A stretch of 64,000 nt of DNA from Monarcha castaneiventris obscurior (Eukaryota; Chordata; Aves; Passeriformes; Monarchidae): NCBI GenBank assembly GCA_026261815.1, contig JAMPIT010000059.1, forward strand, positions 23,050,001 through 23,114,000, read 5' to 3'. The notes beneath the pieces were generated by a model. That model searched no databases. It was not told the origin of the DNA and saw only the letters and a program-made list of their open reading frames with translations. This document shows positions 11,801-25,500 of this stretch, in pieces. Within the stretch, counting starts at the first letter, position 1. Each line of letters starts with the position of its first letter. The position numbers were made by a program, and so were the translations under genes.

Positions 11801-14800
11801 ATCTTTTCTTTGGTTCCAACCTAACTCCATAGAAAACTGAAGCAAAATTAAAGTAAATCGAGATCCATCAGAAACGTTAAGGATGTGCTTGCTATAGGGA
11901 GAGTTGTGCTTAGTCTTGATTTGCATGCTTTTTGAATCTAAATCTAACTTTCTGTGAAACTGATATTTGTTAGTATATGTAAAACTGGTCAGAGTCCACT
12001 CTGCCTCTTTCCTACAAATTCTTATTATGTGTAAAAACCAATGATGCTTGTGCCAAGATAGACACCTAACTTGTACAGATATACAAAACCTGTATCAAGT
12101 AGATCTTTTCTGTGTGCCATGTTTTCCCGCCTGAGTAGTTGTAGCTTCTTTTGCCACGTCTGCAGATTAGAGGAAAACAACAAAGAGCCCTGTCCCATGG
12201 AGGCTTGGCTAGTGTTTGTTCTGCTTAATAACTCTGAGCTGTTTTCAGAAACCATTCTATCAAAGGGTTGTCAAACAACTCTTCTCAAAAGAGCAATTAT
12301 CCAGATGTAGTGCTGCAGATTCTCTCTAGGCATCTTCAGGCTTGTTTCCAGTCTAATAATTTGACATCAATATGTCCTATTCTGTCATTTAGTGTAATGC
12401 TGCTACTAAACTAGCTACCAACCTGAGGAAACAAATAAACTGTAAGTTACGCACACCCATGGTGTACTTAAAACCTTCGCGGAAAAATGGACAGCACGTA
12501 AGAAATCAGCCATTAGGAACTACTGTTCTAAAATACATAAAATATTTATAGAACTATAGTTCTTAATGTCATGAAAATGCTGTCAGGAAAAATATAATTT
12601 AAGTAAAAATCACTGTCATCCATACAGATATAAAACTAAGACTTTAATATCTGGGATAACAAAAACTTTGGTTCAAAGTTTAGGATAGACAGTCTATGAA
12701 TAAGACAAATGAATAAATATTTGAACAGCTTTGCTGTGTAGAATACTCATGTATTCATTTACTCATTCCTCCAATTCAGTCGAATGTTCAGATTTCAGGT
12801 TTGCGTACTGTATCAGTGAGACTAAAAAGTCAAACTAGTACAAAAAACTCATTGAAAATCTTTGGCTGGAAAGAATTCATAGTCAAACCCTTGTAAAAGC
12901 AACATCAGAAAGTCTAGTTTATTTGTCATGAGTTAAAGTGTTTGGAGTGTCAGAGTTTATGGTCCCACTTATCTTTTTGCTAAATGAAAACCCTTTCTTC
13001 CTAGAGAGGTTTGTTATCATGGTGTAGATAAACTATTTAGCTCTGCAGCATATGTATATACATAATATATCTATTTATAAAATATTTATGGAAGACAAAA
13101 TTTTATTTCTGTACCAAACTTTTGTTCTATGCTAACACTGAAATAATTCTGAGTGAAATAGAGGTTAATAAGTACAACAATTTGGTGTACTGGAATACAG
13201 TACAGGCATTAATATCTTTAGCAGCAAAAAAATATTTTGACCAGCAGATATAGATATTTGGATATCTATACAAATAAATCCACTAGTTTATTTGGAAAAT
13301 GGCCTGTGTTTTATTTCTGAAACTTCTTTTAGACTGTTTTTTATCTAGTCTAGAAGGTGGAAACTGAAATATGCATATTAATATTAGAATCAGTAAATGG
13401 GCAGGTTTAGTGTTTCACAAAGGAAATGAAGGAAAAGCCTCTTTTTGTGACTTTTAGTTTTAAGAAGAAAGGTCACTTGGGTATCAATAGGGGACCAGAT
13501 ACTTTTTTCTTAAGAAAACTTCAAAGAATTTTGGTTGCAACAAGGTTCTTTGAATTGCTCCATTAACTTCTTGCTTTCGGTTTATCATTATCTTTGTGTC
13601 AGTCCTTTCAAGATATTCTTCATTACTGAAGCATATTTTAGAATATAAGCATGCAGGAATTCACAGTTTTAATCATGGAAGTAGCAAAGTACAGCTGTAT
13701 TTTTTTTTTTTTGTTGTTTCAATGAATATTTTAGTTTTTTTCCTTTTAGTTTTATTGCCTCTCTTTTTGGGGAGGATGACTATTGGACTGCTTCAAACTA
13801 GGTACCTGAGAGGGATTTAAGGTTTCAGATGTTATTTTATGTTTTGCTCCTGCCAGTGTAGGTGGTATTTTTGTCCCTTTAGAAATGATCTCTGCAATTG
13901 TTGAAGCTATTGTACAGATGGAGCTTTATTAAAATGATAAAAAAAAAGGCATACTCTTGGCTTTCTAATATAGTTCCTGCCTTTTCTTTAGGGTTGTGTG
14001 CAGCTGGATTGAAGCTTGTAGTCCCTTTCCTAGTCCCTTTCCTGCCTCATCAGATGGCACTTACAGCCTGTTGTTCTATGAAAAATATCTCCTGTTTATT
14101 TCAATGAAAAATTTTTTCATTATCTTTGTATTCTGCATTTTTTTATAGGGATGCACTGAAAGCAGCATGCACAGCGATGAACCACAAAATAACTCAGTTG
14201 GTCATGTAATTCCCTCCCCTAGGGATGGGATGGTCCTGAGCCCCTAAAATCACTTAATTATACACGTTGAGAAAATAAATATCACACATGATACACATTG
14301 TGTGATTGTCATTTGCAGTATTTAAAACAAAAATAATAACAGAGAAAAAGAATTCACCTGTAGTGACCCTTGTGTAATTGTATAGTGCAGTTCTTTCTAC
14401 CTTGATTAATAACCTTGTCAGCAACAATTTGGACAGATAGTAAAATCTGGTCATAATGGAGCAATTTTTAAACTTAACATCTACATTCTTAAAAAAATGA
14501 CACTTCAGGCTTTACTGTACTGAAGTGTGTAGGTTCTTCTGAAATATTCAATTCCTTATATTCGAAATCTAAAATGCATAATCAAAGCTGGTTTTTCTCT
14601 ATAAGACTTGGGAAGTGCTGATCAACAGGGTGGGTGAGTTAACAATACTCTGTGGTGTCAGAATATGTGCAAAACAATGTAAATGTTAGATTTCATGAAA
14701 AGTATTTAGAGTTGAATGTAATGTCAGAGACTGTATTTTTGTGAATGATGAGGTGAGGTTTGCTAGCTCAGAAATGTTTGCAGTGGTTATGGAACTTCAC

Positions 14801-17490
14801 TGAACCATGAGCAATGTCATTTTGAACTAGAAGAACCCAAGAATTTATAGAAGCTGGTAGTTACCAAAGATGCCTCCATGCCTTTTTCTGAAGCTATAAA
14901 GCAAAACTCCACCCAGCATGATGAAGCTTCCGAAATGAAAAACCTTGAGAAGCTTTCCATGTAGAGCTCAAAGATAAAAATTTTAAAAAGTAGGCACAGG
15001 AAAAAACTCCGCAGACACTATGGGTGATTGAGTGCCCAGGATGATGTTGCAGGCTTCCTTTTAGGTACTCATCAGCTTTGATAGAATTTTCCAGAATTAA
15101 TCTAGTCTTTTCTAAAGGATTAGACATGCCGCTAAGTCAAGGATTTTGCACCATTAGATTGGAAAAATGATGAACTAGTTGCCTACTCTGTAACTCTAGA
15201 AACTTTGGAATCACTTTCTGTGGAAACTGTAAGGAAATGGTTAGGTTCTTGTACACTGAAACAATAGTGTGTGAGAGCTGCACTGGAGGGGAGTTTGCAG
15301 CAGCTGAACAATCAAGTCTATGAGCCTATATAGCTAGTGCTATGTAGCCTTCCTTACTTGGGCTAACACCATCTGTCCTCTCTTCTCTGCTTCCTCAGTC
15401 TGTTCTCTCAAAACACCTTGCAATTACCTGTGCTCAGTCATCTCAAGCAAGTTGCCATCTTCTCCTTTTACAGAAGTTTTAACCCAATTCAGAGCACAGC
15501 AGCTAGAGCAAAGATAACAGGTAGCCTCCCTCCCGCTACAAGGCTACAACCTTCTAACATCACATAAATGATGTTACAGTACACTAGAACACAGCAAATG
15601 TTTATACAATTCACTTTATCACGTTAGCAAAATTAAAAGTGTTTATCAAGGTAAGCATAGGTACAAGAAATGTGTGTGTGATGTGTGACCAGCTGAATCC
15701 TACGGGTATATCTAAAAATATCTAAGTGTATAAAAGAACCTGATCAGAGAAACTTGGACTATGATGGTAAGGGAGGGTAGAGAGGAAGGCATCTAATAAA
15801 GCTATACAAAAATATCCAACCATAAAAAAAGCCTATTAGAAGAGTCACTTAGCAGCCTTAGCTGCACTTTTCCAAGATGAATAAATAAGCAGATATTTTC
15901 TCCCTTTCATGCATCTGTGTTTTGAAAAATTGAACGCAGTAATGTGAATGTTCTAGACTTGGCATTTCTGTAGACTAAGATGTCAGACACTGTCTGTTTG
16001 AGAGCTCAAGCACTCGATGATTTGATGAGATGTCTACAACACCAACGTTCTTTGCAGACGTCTATTTGGTGGAATTCACTTGTTTCACTGAGTATCAAGG
16101 ACTGGAGTGATTTGCCAAAGCTGAGGACCTCGTGTTATCCCATGTCTCAGACTTTGAAACTTAAGTAAAATAGATATTGAAGGAACCAAAGATACACTTC
16201 AAAAGAAGAAATTCATGTATTCAGTCCCTGCAACAATAGTAGTTGTTATGACAGCTTGTATAGGGTTTGACAGGTATGGTGTATGTATCCAGATAATTCT
16301 TCTTCTTGCCCAGGGTGACAACAGCAGTTGACTGATACCTCCTGCCGACCACAGTTAAAAAAATAAGATAAAATAAAAAAAAAATAGTAATGGAAATCCT
16401 GATTAGGAATTATTTATGTACACTTTCTGTTGGTCAGGCCTGTAGGTAATAACAACTTCCTACTACTATCAAATGGAAAAAATTTAACTGAGTGATGTGA
16501 AAAGGGAAGATCTGTAATGCATTGCTTAATGTGTTATACATTACTTTTCAGTATGGAGTGAATTAACAAAATGGGTGGAAGTAACTCTTTATTTCTCACA
16601 AGTTTTGGCTAAATTGCAATATTCTTAGGACATTTAAATGGTAATATACTCAGTCTCCAGGGAGTTCTTATACTATTTGCACAAATAGTAATAAGAATTA
16701 ACAGGGAAAAAGAGACCTAAGCAGGTCCTGAGGTGGGTTTTTCAAATATATTTTATTTTGATGCTAGATGAGGATGAGTCTTTCAGAAATCTAAACAGAT
16801 GTCCATTGATTTAATTTGGGTTGCTTGTTATCAAATTTGTTGAAGGTGCTAATTCTAACTTCGGGTTGAGCTTTGTGTCCACATGTTGGTAGAGAGTGAG
16901 GAAAGATTATTAAAATGGTGATTAAAAAGCAGCCTTGAAAATCAAAACTGTATTTCAACTTTGCTCTCTAAATAATGAGAAGACTCTCTGAGCCTGTAAT
17001 AAAAAATTTTATTAGCAGTTCAATGAAATGAGTTGAAGAAAATCTAAAGCAGGTGGCTTGCAATCAGCAAAACATTAGAAACCAACACAGAATTTAAATC
17101 CAAATGCTGCAAAACAGCATTGCTTGTTTGGCATGTTCCATACTCAGCATGATGTGAATATATCTTTGCATTAGATGGATCCTTGCACTTGATATTACTA
17201 AAGGAAGTTGTGTTTAAGCAGGAAACTGAAAAGCAGGTTTTTTTTGCAAGACCAAGTAAGACAAATCTGCTGGAAGAAAAACAATTGTAGGAATGACTAC
17301 ACTGAGGTGTTAAATCTTTTGATATTGCCTGCATAAGGCTACTAATGATCAGAAAAGTCATCAATAAGTAACCATTTCTCACGAACACCTCATCCATTGG
17401 TAACCTAAAGTCCCAATTTTCAGGGGACACATACATAACTTGCCTTTATTTGCTTCTAAAATTCAGGAACTTGTCTGAGTTATGGGTTAG
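8801..17490. other. 8.7 kb AT-rich stretch, no gene seen
   Basis: I found no exon-like frame with splice context, RNA gene or clear transposon here. Points noted: four CpGs within 12450-12498, unusual for the surroundings; T- or A-rich runs near 13701 and 16370; and a 130-codon minus-strand frame at 17044-17436 with no recognisable motif. Heavily decayed repeats are likely but not identifiable by eye. Confidence 0.5.
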
Positions 17491-17675
17491 GGTTTGCATG
17501 CAGATGGCTAACCCTGACCTGTGGCACCACTAACAAGGTAACAACATGAGGAGTTTCAGGTTGCTGCAAAATACAAAGGCAGACTGATGTTTGTGCAGAT
17601 GACCCACCTTGACCTGTGGCATCACTAACAACACAGTGACATGAAAATGCCAGGATACTGTAGACAACAAGAGGG
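17491..17675. repeat. imperfect tandem duplication, unit about 97 bp
   Basis: Unit 1 (17491-17588) and unit 2 (17589-about 17675) share 'gtttg..tgcagatg', then 'tgacctgtggca.cactaacaa', then a block of the type 'a.catga'. Substitutions and small gaps separate the two. This is a two-copy tandem duplication of unknown origin, without coding features. Confidence 0.6.
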
Positions 17676-18286
17676 GGGCAGTTACCTAAGCAGGATTAAT
17701 AACCAGCACAGAAATTAACAGGGTATCTCTATCATAAATACTGGATCATGCTAGAAAATCAACCAAACTAGGGCCACTGGAAAAAGGAGAAATGGGTATG
17801 TTCTGTATTTGGGAAGGGACGGAGGTGATACAGGGAAATAATTTGAGAGGTAGGATGAAAGGCACTATAGAGTTAAACCTTTTCATAAGGGTGGTTTAAG
17901 AGTCCCTTGTTGAAAGTCCTATATCTGATAAATGTATTCTGGAACACGATGATATATCTGCTTTTTTTCCAACCACACTTGTGTATGACTTCCAAGGTTG
18001 GAGGGGCCTGGGATGCTTTCCCCAGTGCTGGCAAGGGAACGCCTAGAGGGTATTTCTTGCCATCGTAACACTTATTCATTTTATAATACCTTCTAGTTTT
18101 CCCAAACTTCAGCATAGACTTCAGTGTTTCCCAGGTGATTGTGTACCCATCTGTCTAATGTGCTAAGAATCTTAAAAGTTCCCTTACTAATTCCCTTACT
18201 CCTCTTTCTCTTTCCTGCTGGTACAAATAATCTTTTCTCTCAGTTTAAATAATATAATCAAATTAAGCTCTGAGCTGTTCTTTACA
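17676..18286. other. no gene seen
   Basis: Unique-looking sequence after the tandem duplication. An 80-codon minus-strand frame (17873-18115) lacks any family motif and is dismissed. Confidence 0.5.
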
Positions 18287-18434
18287 ATGTATATATTGAT
18301 ATATTTATATATTTATATATATTTGTGTGTAATATATTAATATAGAAATAAATTGTGTAATAACATAATTTTACTTTATATAGTATATCTATCTAATAAT
18401 ATATAAATATAATATAAACCCTATTTATTAATAT
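18287..18434. repeat. AT-only low-complexity block
   Basis: About 150 bases dominated by alternating TA/TTA words (for example 'tatatttatatatttatata'), with few G or C. Probably slippage-prone low-complexity DNA. Confidence 0.8.
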
Positions 18435-18830
18435 ATTCAGTGTTAGATGTCCCTGGTTTTATTTGAGACTTTCTTAAGGGTTTGTGCATTGAAGAGCAAC
18501 TTTTAAAAATTTTTTTTGGTCTTACAAGAGTACCTCTTTCCATGTGTCTTGAGATACATATCCTGATTTAGACATAATTGAAATATTCATATACTCAGGA
18601 TAAGCTGATTGAACTTTTTGTGGTTTAACCCCAGCCAGCAAATAAGTACTGTGCAGCTGCTTAGTCACAATTCCTGCCACCAATATATATAAAAATTATA
18701 TTTACTACTAATAATAGCAACAATAACAACAACAACAGCAGCAATAATGTAATGAAAAAAGATATAACAAAAACAGAGGGTAATAAAACCCCAGAAAGAT
18801 GAATGATGCACAAAACCATTGCTCACCACG

Positions 18831-19195
18831 TGTCGCTGTTCTCACCACGACCAGGTAGAGAAACTACATGGAGTCCAGGCTCAGGGATAGATGGAAGCAA
18901 TTTAATAATTTTTCCGAAGGCTTTTATATGTTAGTTCGCAAGAGTGTGTTAAATGGCATAAAGTAATTGGTCTTTTGGCCATCCACCCCTTGAGGGGATT
19001 GGTCAAGTTCTAAGACATCCATTTCTAAGTATTTATCCAGTCAAAACCATAACAATACTGCAAAACAACCTGCAGGTGCAAGAAGTTTACAATACTGTAA
19101 TCTTGTTTAAAATAATCTGCACGGGAAAGAGAATTCTCACAAAATGCTGCAGAGACCTGAAGAAATCCTCTGCTTAAGCTTTTTCAGAATCCTTA
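18831..19195 (-). mobile_element. nested ERVK-like solo LTR inside the ERVL-like LTR
   Basis: A 365-bp unit splits the older LTR. Flanking hexamers are accacg (18825-18830) and accacc (19196-19201), a 6-bp duplication with one change, as expected for an ERVK/alpharetrovirus-type integrase. The minus-strand 3' end is ...GTGAGAACAGCGACA, ending in CA; the 5' end reads TAAGGATTCTG, so the TG start has decayed. It holds TATAAAAG at 18920-18927 and an ATTAAA-type poly(A) signal at 18901-18906. Close TATA and poly(A) spacing of this kind occurs in LTRs with a very short R. Two CCAAT boxes lie upstream (GACCAATCCC near 19000 and GACCAATTAC near 18970). No retroviral genes adjoin. Confidence 0.75.
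18920..18927 (-). promoter_or_regulatory. TATA box of nested LTR
   Basis: TATAAAAG on the minus strand, about 20 bases before the ATTAAA signal. It marks the U3 end of the nested LTR. Confidence 0.6.
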
Positions 19196-19532
19196 ACCAC
19201 CTACTGAACAATATCTGGCCTGCCCCTGAGCAGTGATTGAGCATTTCCAATTTATATACTGGGTGTGACATTCTGTGGTCTGGAATATCCCTTTGGTCAG
19301 TTCAACTCAGCTGTCCTGGCCATGCTCCCTCCTGGCTTCTTGCACACCTCCTTGTTGGCAGAGTATAGGAAACTGAAAAGTCCTTGGCTTAGGGTAAGCG
19401 CTGCTCAGCATCAACTAAAACATCAGCGTGTTATCTACATCGTGCTCATACTAAATCCGAAACACAGAACTGTACCAGTTGCTAGGAAGAAAATTAACTT
19501 TATCCCAGCTGAAATGAGGACAGTGAACTTTT

Positions 19533-22500
19533 TTCTTCCTTTTAAATTGCTTGATATGTTAAGACAACATAACTGGCTTCCTCCTGTTCCTTAAGGGGAT
19601 TCCTATTAAGAATCTTTTTTTTCCTCCTTTCAAGTTTGCATACAGTTTTGGGCAGTGTAGTTGAGAACTGGGACTTACAAAGATGGGAAATAAAGAACAG
19701 AGGTGTTAAATTTTTGCTGTTGATTGAATTTGTGTTTTCATAGCTTATGAAGTGTTATGTAAGTGACATGCAGATGAGAGGGCTCAGTGTGAGAGACTAC
19801 AAAATTTTTGGGTCAGGCTTGCCTAGAAATTTTGGATTCAGCATTTTTTCCTGTTTTCCCCTCACACTTTGGTATGAGTTACACCACTCTATGAAACAAA
19901 TTCTGGAAATTCAAATCTCAAGAAAGTACGGGAAAGTTTGGTGCATAATGTGAAGCGCTTGGACTTTCAAAATCTTTGTGCTATTGAAAAAAAATACATT
20001 TTTATTTTATTCTATTTGTGCTGACGTGCAGTCTGTATAATGGGAAGCTATATTTCTCTTTGTAAGTCTTTAATTTGTATTTATGGCCACAGAAAGGAAA
20101 ACCGCTTCATATTCACCTACAGGTGGATAAACTTTGGCCTTTGTGTTCAAGGCTCCACTTGTATTTGCTGCATGAAATAGAAGCTCAGTGTTCAGTTTCA
20201 AAGTGTGCCATCAAGTAGAGTGGTAATGGGTAACTTACCCAGTACTGATTGTTAAAGTTTGAATGCATTTCCTACTCAGGAAAGTCTGAAATTTTCAGTC
20301 AGTCTGAGCATGCAAGTAGGTGAAAACTTGAGGGTATGTTATTACTTGAGTCAAATTCAAAGCAACCTTAAATCAGGCTGTAAAACTATGGGGAATTTTG
20401 GGTGGTAGAGGTGGGGTGGGTGGTGTTCATCTTGGTTTTGGTAGAGTGCATTGAAGGCTGTGCATGTTAGAAAACTCGCTGCTGAAATTCTACAGGTGCT
20501 ATCACGAGTATTTTTTAGCCCCACTTTTCAAAAACTTAGTAAAATGCCGTATATTGGATTAAAAGAAGTAAAAGAAATTAAAAATCAAACCCTGCTGGTT
20601 TTTAGGGATACTAGTGTTCACAGTTTCTTTGGTTAATTATTATCTGGGATAATTCTGGTTATATATACAAAATCTTACTGCACATTTCTGAACATTAGAA
20701 ATCTACAACAGGAAGGTGTTCAGACAGAAGCAGAACACATTTAGTAGGAAAAGGAGGATTACTGAAGTAATTTTTCCATTCATTTTGCCTCATGAAATAA
20801 TATTAAATGATTTTGGAAGCAAAGCAAACCAACCCACAACCCCTCCAAAAATTGTTTTGTTCACAAAAATCATTAATTATAATAAACTTAATAATGAAAA
20901 CAAACCAAATAGCTTCAGTTGATCTAATATAGGACTGTCTGAGCAAGTTAATTATGTTGAATACTAGTGTTGAAAATGCGCTTACTCCTCAGACATGCTC
21001 GCCACAGCCTGTCTGAGGTAGTTTGCTTGCAGATGTTGGGCTGAACAAAATAACCCTGTTGGCGTGACTGCATCCATACAAAGTCATTTGCATATAGCAA
21101 ACATTTAGTATTTGCAGAGAACACATTAAGGAATAAAAGTATCCTGCTGTAGTAATTCCCTTCATCTAACCCAGATGAGTACATGTAGCTTTGTTCATGT
21201 TGAGAGTTAAATAAAATTTTACAGGGAATAACTTCTTTTTGCACCTGTTTTTCTTGAAAATAGCCAACAGAAGTGCCTGCTCTTTCCTGATCACCATCTA
21301 ATATGCAATATTTCCTCTTTCCTCTGGCTTGTAGTCTGTTTTAACAGGAAGGAATGCTTACAATCTGTTTAATGAAATAGTCCATTAACCCATGTTAGTA
21401 CAAAGCAGGAGAGCATCCTCTTTGGTTTTCTTACAGGTGTTGGCTCCTGTCAAGGTAAGTAGGGAAAATCCTGGATGCTTAATCAGGGTATGAATACTGG
21501 TGTCCTTAGACATTTTGGGTGGTCCATGACAATGAACATCAGAAGAGTCATTTTCATCACTGCACAAAATTAGCTATGTAATGTCTATTGTTCTCTAATT
21601 TCTCACTCATCACTCTAGAAATTTAATCCCAGGTGTCTCATTCCTATGCAAGCAGATGTGGAAGCTCATAAACAGAATTGCAACCTGAAGGAATGAGTTC
21701 TCAGATCTTTTGGTTGCCAGGGAAACTACATTCTCAGTCTGTGTATGTTTACAATAGCTTCCTTTCCAAAGCTGTCTAAATTTCATGTTGTGGCCCTTGG
21801 GACCAGACTATGATAGAGAAATAGTGATATATGTCTACTAAATGTTATCATTGATTTTTTAAATAATATTTAGAAAAATAGGTCATACATTCTGTCTGAG
21901 AGTATGTATGATTTTAACGGATATATGACAAATCTGGGAAATATTTAATACATGTTTTGGTCCTTCTAGCACTTTTCTGTGCTTCACTTATAAATCAGCC
22001 TCCAACACATTTTTTTTGTTTTAATTAGTCAATGAATTAATTAATTTTCAAAATCTTATCTCTAAAGTGTATATGGATAGTGACATAGTATTAAATTTGT
22101 GCTTGTTCTCCATGGAGGCATCTTGTGTGACCCACAGCCTTTCTTGTGCACCACTTGTGAATCAATGCAGTTCTCCAGATTCAATACAGCAAAAGCATCT
22201 GTCCTGTGCTGGTACATGGTGTGCATGCAGCCTATTTCTAACTAATTTTCTTCACAGCAGCAGCAATCTTACCCACTTTACTTCCTCCTGGGCAATGAAA
22301 TACAGAAACATTTGCTTTTTCTTCTTCTGTGAAGGACTATCATCACTAACATTTATTATTTTTTAGGTTTGATAATATAAAATCATAATAATTGGGCATT
22401 TTATCTATAAAGGCAGCTTGTAGGAAGCTATCAGGAAATTTCTGTTGTGCAGAGGCTTAAAATGATCAGTCAAATCCAAACAGCATAGAAGATCCGTCAG

Positions 22501-25500
22501 ATTTCTTGTCTCTGAATTATTTCTGAACAGAATGTATTATCAATAGTAAGATAAATAAATACCTCAAGCAAAATAATATAATTTTTAAAAGTCCCGCAGT
22601 AGCATTAATTCTCTTTAAATGTGAATCAAAACTGACATAGGGTTTAAAACCAACTGGTGCCAGTGGGAACGAAAATAGCCATAATGTGAATTAGTGAAAA
22701 GAGCTAGGATTTGGAACACTTGAGTTTGAATAATGTCATATAGCTCAGTAAGAGAAACTATTACTGAACTGAAGGTAATTGCTATGGGCATTGCAAAAAT
22801 GGAACACGCATTCCCTGTTTGTAAAATTAATATAAAAAATGATGTCATATGTATTAAAAGACTGAAAACTGAAGGGTTTTAACAGCCCGGATGCCAACTG
22901 GAGTTCAAGTTATTTTAGCCTCTTGCATAAAATTCTGAGGACATTGAAAAGACCACAATTAATCAGTGACAAATAGGTGAAATTGCCAATAGCTGGTTCT
23001 TCCATTAGTAAAGGAAATCCAAAATGCTACGATAAAATATTATTAAATGAGCGATTCAAAGCAAAATACAGCAGTTCAGAGTCTGGATAAAAAGCTAGTA
23101 TGTGGAGATGTTCGTGGTGTTTGTCATGTTTTATGTTTCCTGGTGTTGGATGGGAAAAGAAAAAAAAGCAACATTTAATTATTCTTCAAAAGCTTGTTGA
23201 GGTGGGCAATATTTGTATTGCATGCATAAGTGTGACGCCACTCTGTTAGCACAGAGGAAGATCTTGGATGAGGGAATCAGTAGACCTGTGCATCAGGAAA
23301 TGAATGAATTATAAACTTACCAAGTGATCTGGATCTGCCATTTGTTCATTTGAATTTGGAACGCAGTATCCAGTAAACTGATTCATTTGAAAAAAAGCAT
23401 GAATAATTATTATGTGATTAATGTCTAGATAATAATAAAGCTGATTCTTTCCTATTTTTTTTTTTGCCTGACAGAACATATAAATAATTAGTTCAAAGAA
23501 TTCTTTGGTACAATGGTCTCAGAATTTACAATATGGGCCTAAGTCAGTGACCTTGGAGGACTATTAAACAAATGCATCTTCCTACAATGTTGTGCTAATG
23601 TCTTTAAGATATTTGAGAAACTGGAACAGTTTATGTAGGAGTTCTGTAGCGTGGGAAGTATGTTAATACATTTTTGAAGTGAATGAATGAATACATTATG
23701 TGAATATTGACTTGAATAGGTGAAGAGGCTCACACAGGAGCTGAGAACAGCAGCTGGGGTGCTGTGCAGAAGCTGCTGACAATCAGAGTCAGATCTGCAC
23801 CATTAGACTGGCTCTGTGGCGGCTATGAGGAATGTTGCAGTGAGTCACAGTTGAATGAAACATTATTGTGTATTTTAGCTCATATTTTAAGGGAATTAAC
23901 AAGGTGGTTTGAGAGCAGAAAAACATAGCTCTGTTGATATCAGAACTATAAACCTGCTCTTGTGGCTTGCGCTGATGAAGGGGCAGGACATTTATATTTC
24001 TGTAATCTAAATTGATGGTGGGAAAGAAAAACTTTGTGCACCAAATGGTTGATACTGACCAATATTCAGTACTCTGACTGTTGAGTAGTTGAGCCCATGT
24101 CACTCCCTACTTTTGTGCCCTGTGTTGCAGCCTGTGTGTCCAGATAAGAGACTTAATTTTCTGAATTTCAACTTGGCTAAGTCCCTGAATATCTGGCCTG
24201 CTTGAAGTAAATACCTAAATTCCAATTTTACATTATGTTTATCTGTCCTTTAAAGACCAATTTTCAGAATTTCATTTTCACTTCTCAATAGTGTTTCCCT
24301 ACAACATCCCTCAAAGTCAAAAGATGTAGTGCACCAGTAAATTCTCTGCCCTTTGCTGAAAGTAATCTTTTCAAATCACATTGTTATATGGCTTTTCCCC
24401 ATCCCCTTCCTCACTTTCAAAGTGGTCATGATACAGTTATTTGAGATAAGTAAAGCTCCTTACTAAAGGGAACATTTATTTCAAGTCCCATCCAGTAAAG
24501 AGCATGATGCATTAACACATTAAAATCTGTCATAGCTTTGTAGATTTGTAGGTATCTACAAATTTTCCATTTTGTTTTTAATTACCATGTAAGTTTTCTT
24601 GAACTGCTTCGTGTATGCTACACAGGAGATGAGTGGTGAGAGCTTGAAATAAGAAAAAGGGGGAAATGTCTCTGGGAATATTGATTTAGTTAAAAAGAAA
24701 GTTTTTGAAGACTTCAAATTCACAGCAATTGAATGCACCTAATTCCTATCCAAAATACACACTTTTCATTTGGAGAGGAATTGCACACACCAGCTGGTTT
24801 GTCTCATCACCTTCTCCTCTGCTTAAATGAAACTCATACTTCCCTTACATGCGCTCTGCTGCTGTAAACATAGATATCAGTGATTCTACCATACTCAATA
24901 GTGAATATCTTCTGGCTTCTTCTTTAGTGTCTTTGACTGAGGCTAGAGGGATATTTTTGATGTTTGGGATTCTTTTAAGTAAAATCAGCATTATTTTAGA
25001 GTGGACTACATCCTTACAGTAAGAAAATTACTGTACACTGGTCTATACCATTGAGGTCTAATGGGGCAAAACTGTCTATGGCATCTATTATTTGGCAAAC
25101 AAGCCTTATTTATTTCAAATTTGTCAACTCATTGTTCATCTTCTCAAGTCACGTCTTATTAGAAGCAATCTGAGTTTGCTACTGGAATGAGATGTTTCCC
25201 CATTAATTCAATGTTCCCCCACCTGGAATTCAACAGGATTTTGAGGCTTATTCATTCTTAAATGAATTCCTGGGTGTGAACTTTGGAAAGGAACATATGT
25301 CTTCCAGAGAAAATGAGAGTGGAAAAGACAATAGGAAAAGTTTGTCATAAACTTTAATTGAATATTACAAACAAGGTGAGGTATCAACATTGTGTTCTGT
25401 CCCTTAGCTATAGTGTAGCACTGCCCCTGCTGATTTTTTTTACCATTCAGTAACTGCAAGGCCATTTGCCTTTCAAAGTAATGACAGATAAGCTTCTGCA

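Larger units (their letters stand above)
18619..19522 (-). mobile_element. ERVL-like LTR interrupted by another LTR
   Basis: On the minus strand the unit begins TGTCCTCATTTCAGCTGGGA and ends ...GGGTTAAACCACA, the two ends of an LTR family I remember as common in bird genomes. The promoter has TATATAAA at 19251-19258. The U5 side holds a CAA/CAG-rich stretch (18712-18745 on the plus strand). Sequence agrees with the family from 18619 to 18830 and again from 19196 to 19522; 18831-19195 is a later insertion. The 9-mer 'tgaactttt' lies on both sides (18610-18618 and 19524-19532), one base off the right border. It may be a target duplication, although 5 bp would be expected. Solo LTR; no internal part adjoins. 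Confidence 0.8.

Noticed and set aside
17478..17494. Telomere-like words (gggttaggg) as an interstitial telomeric site
   Set aside because: Only about one and a half TTAGGG-like units, which is within chance.
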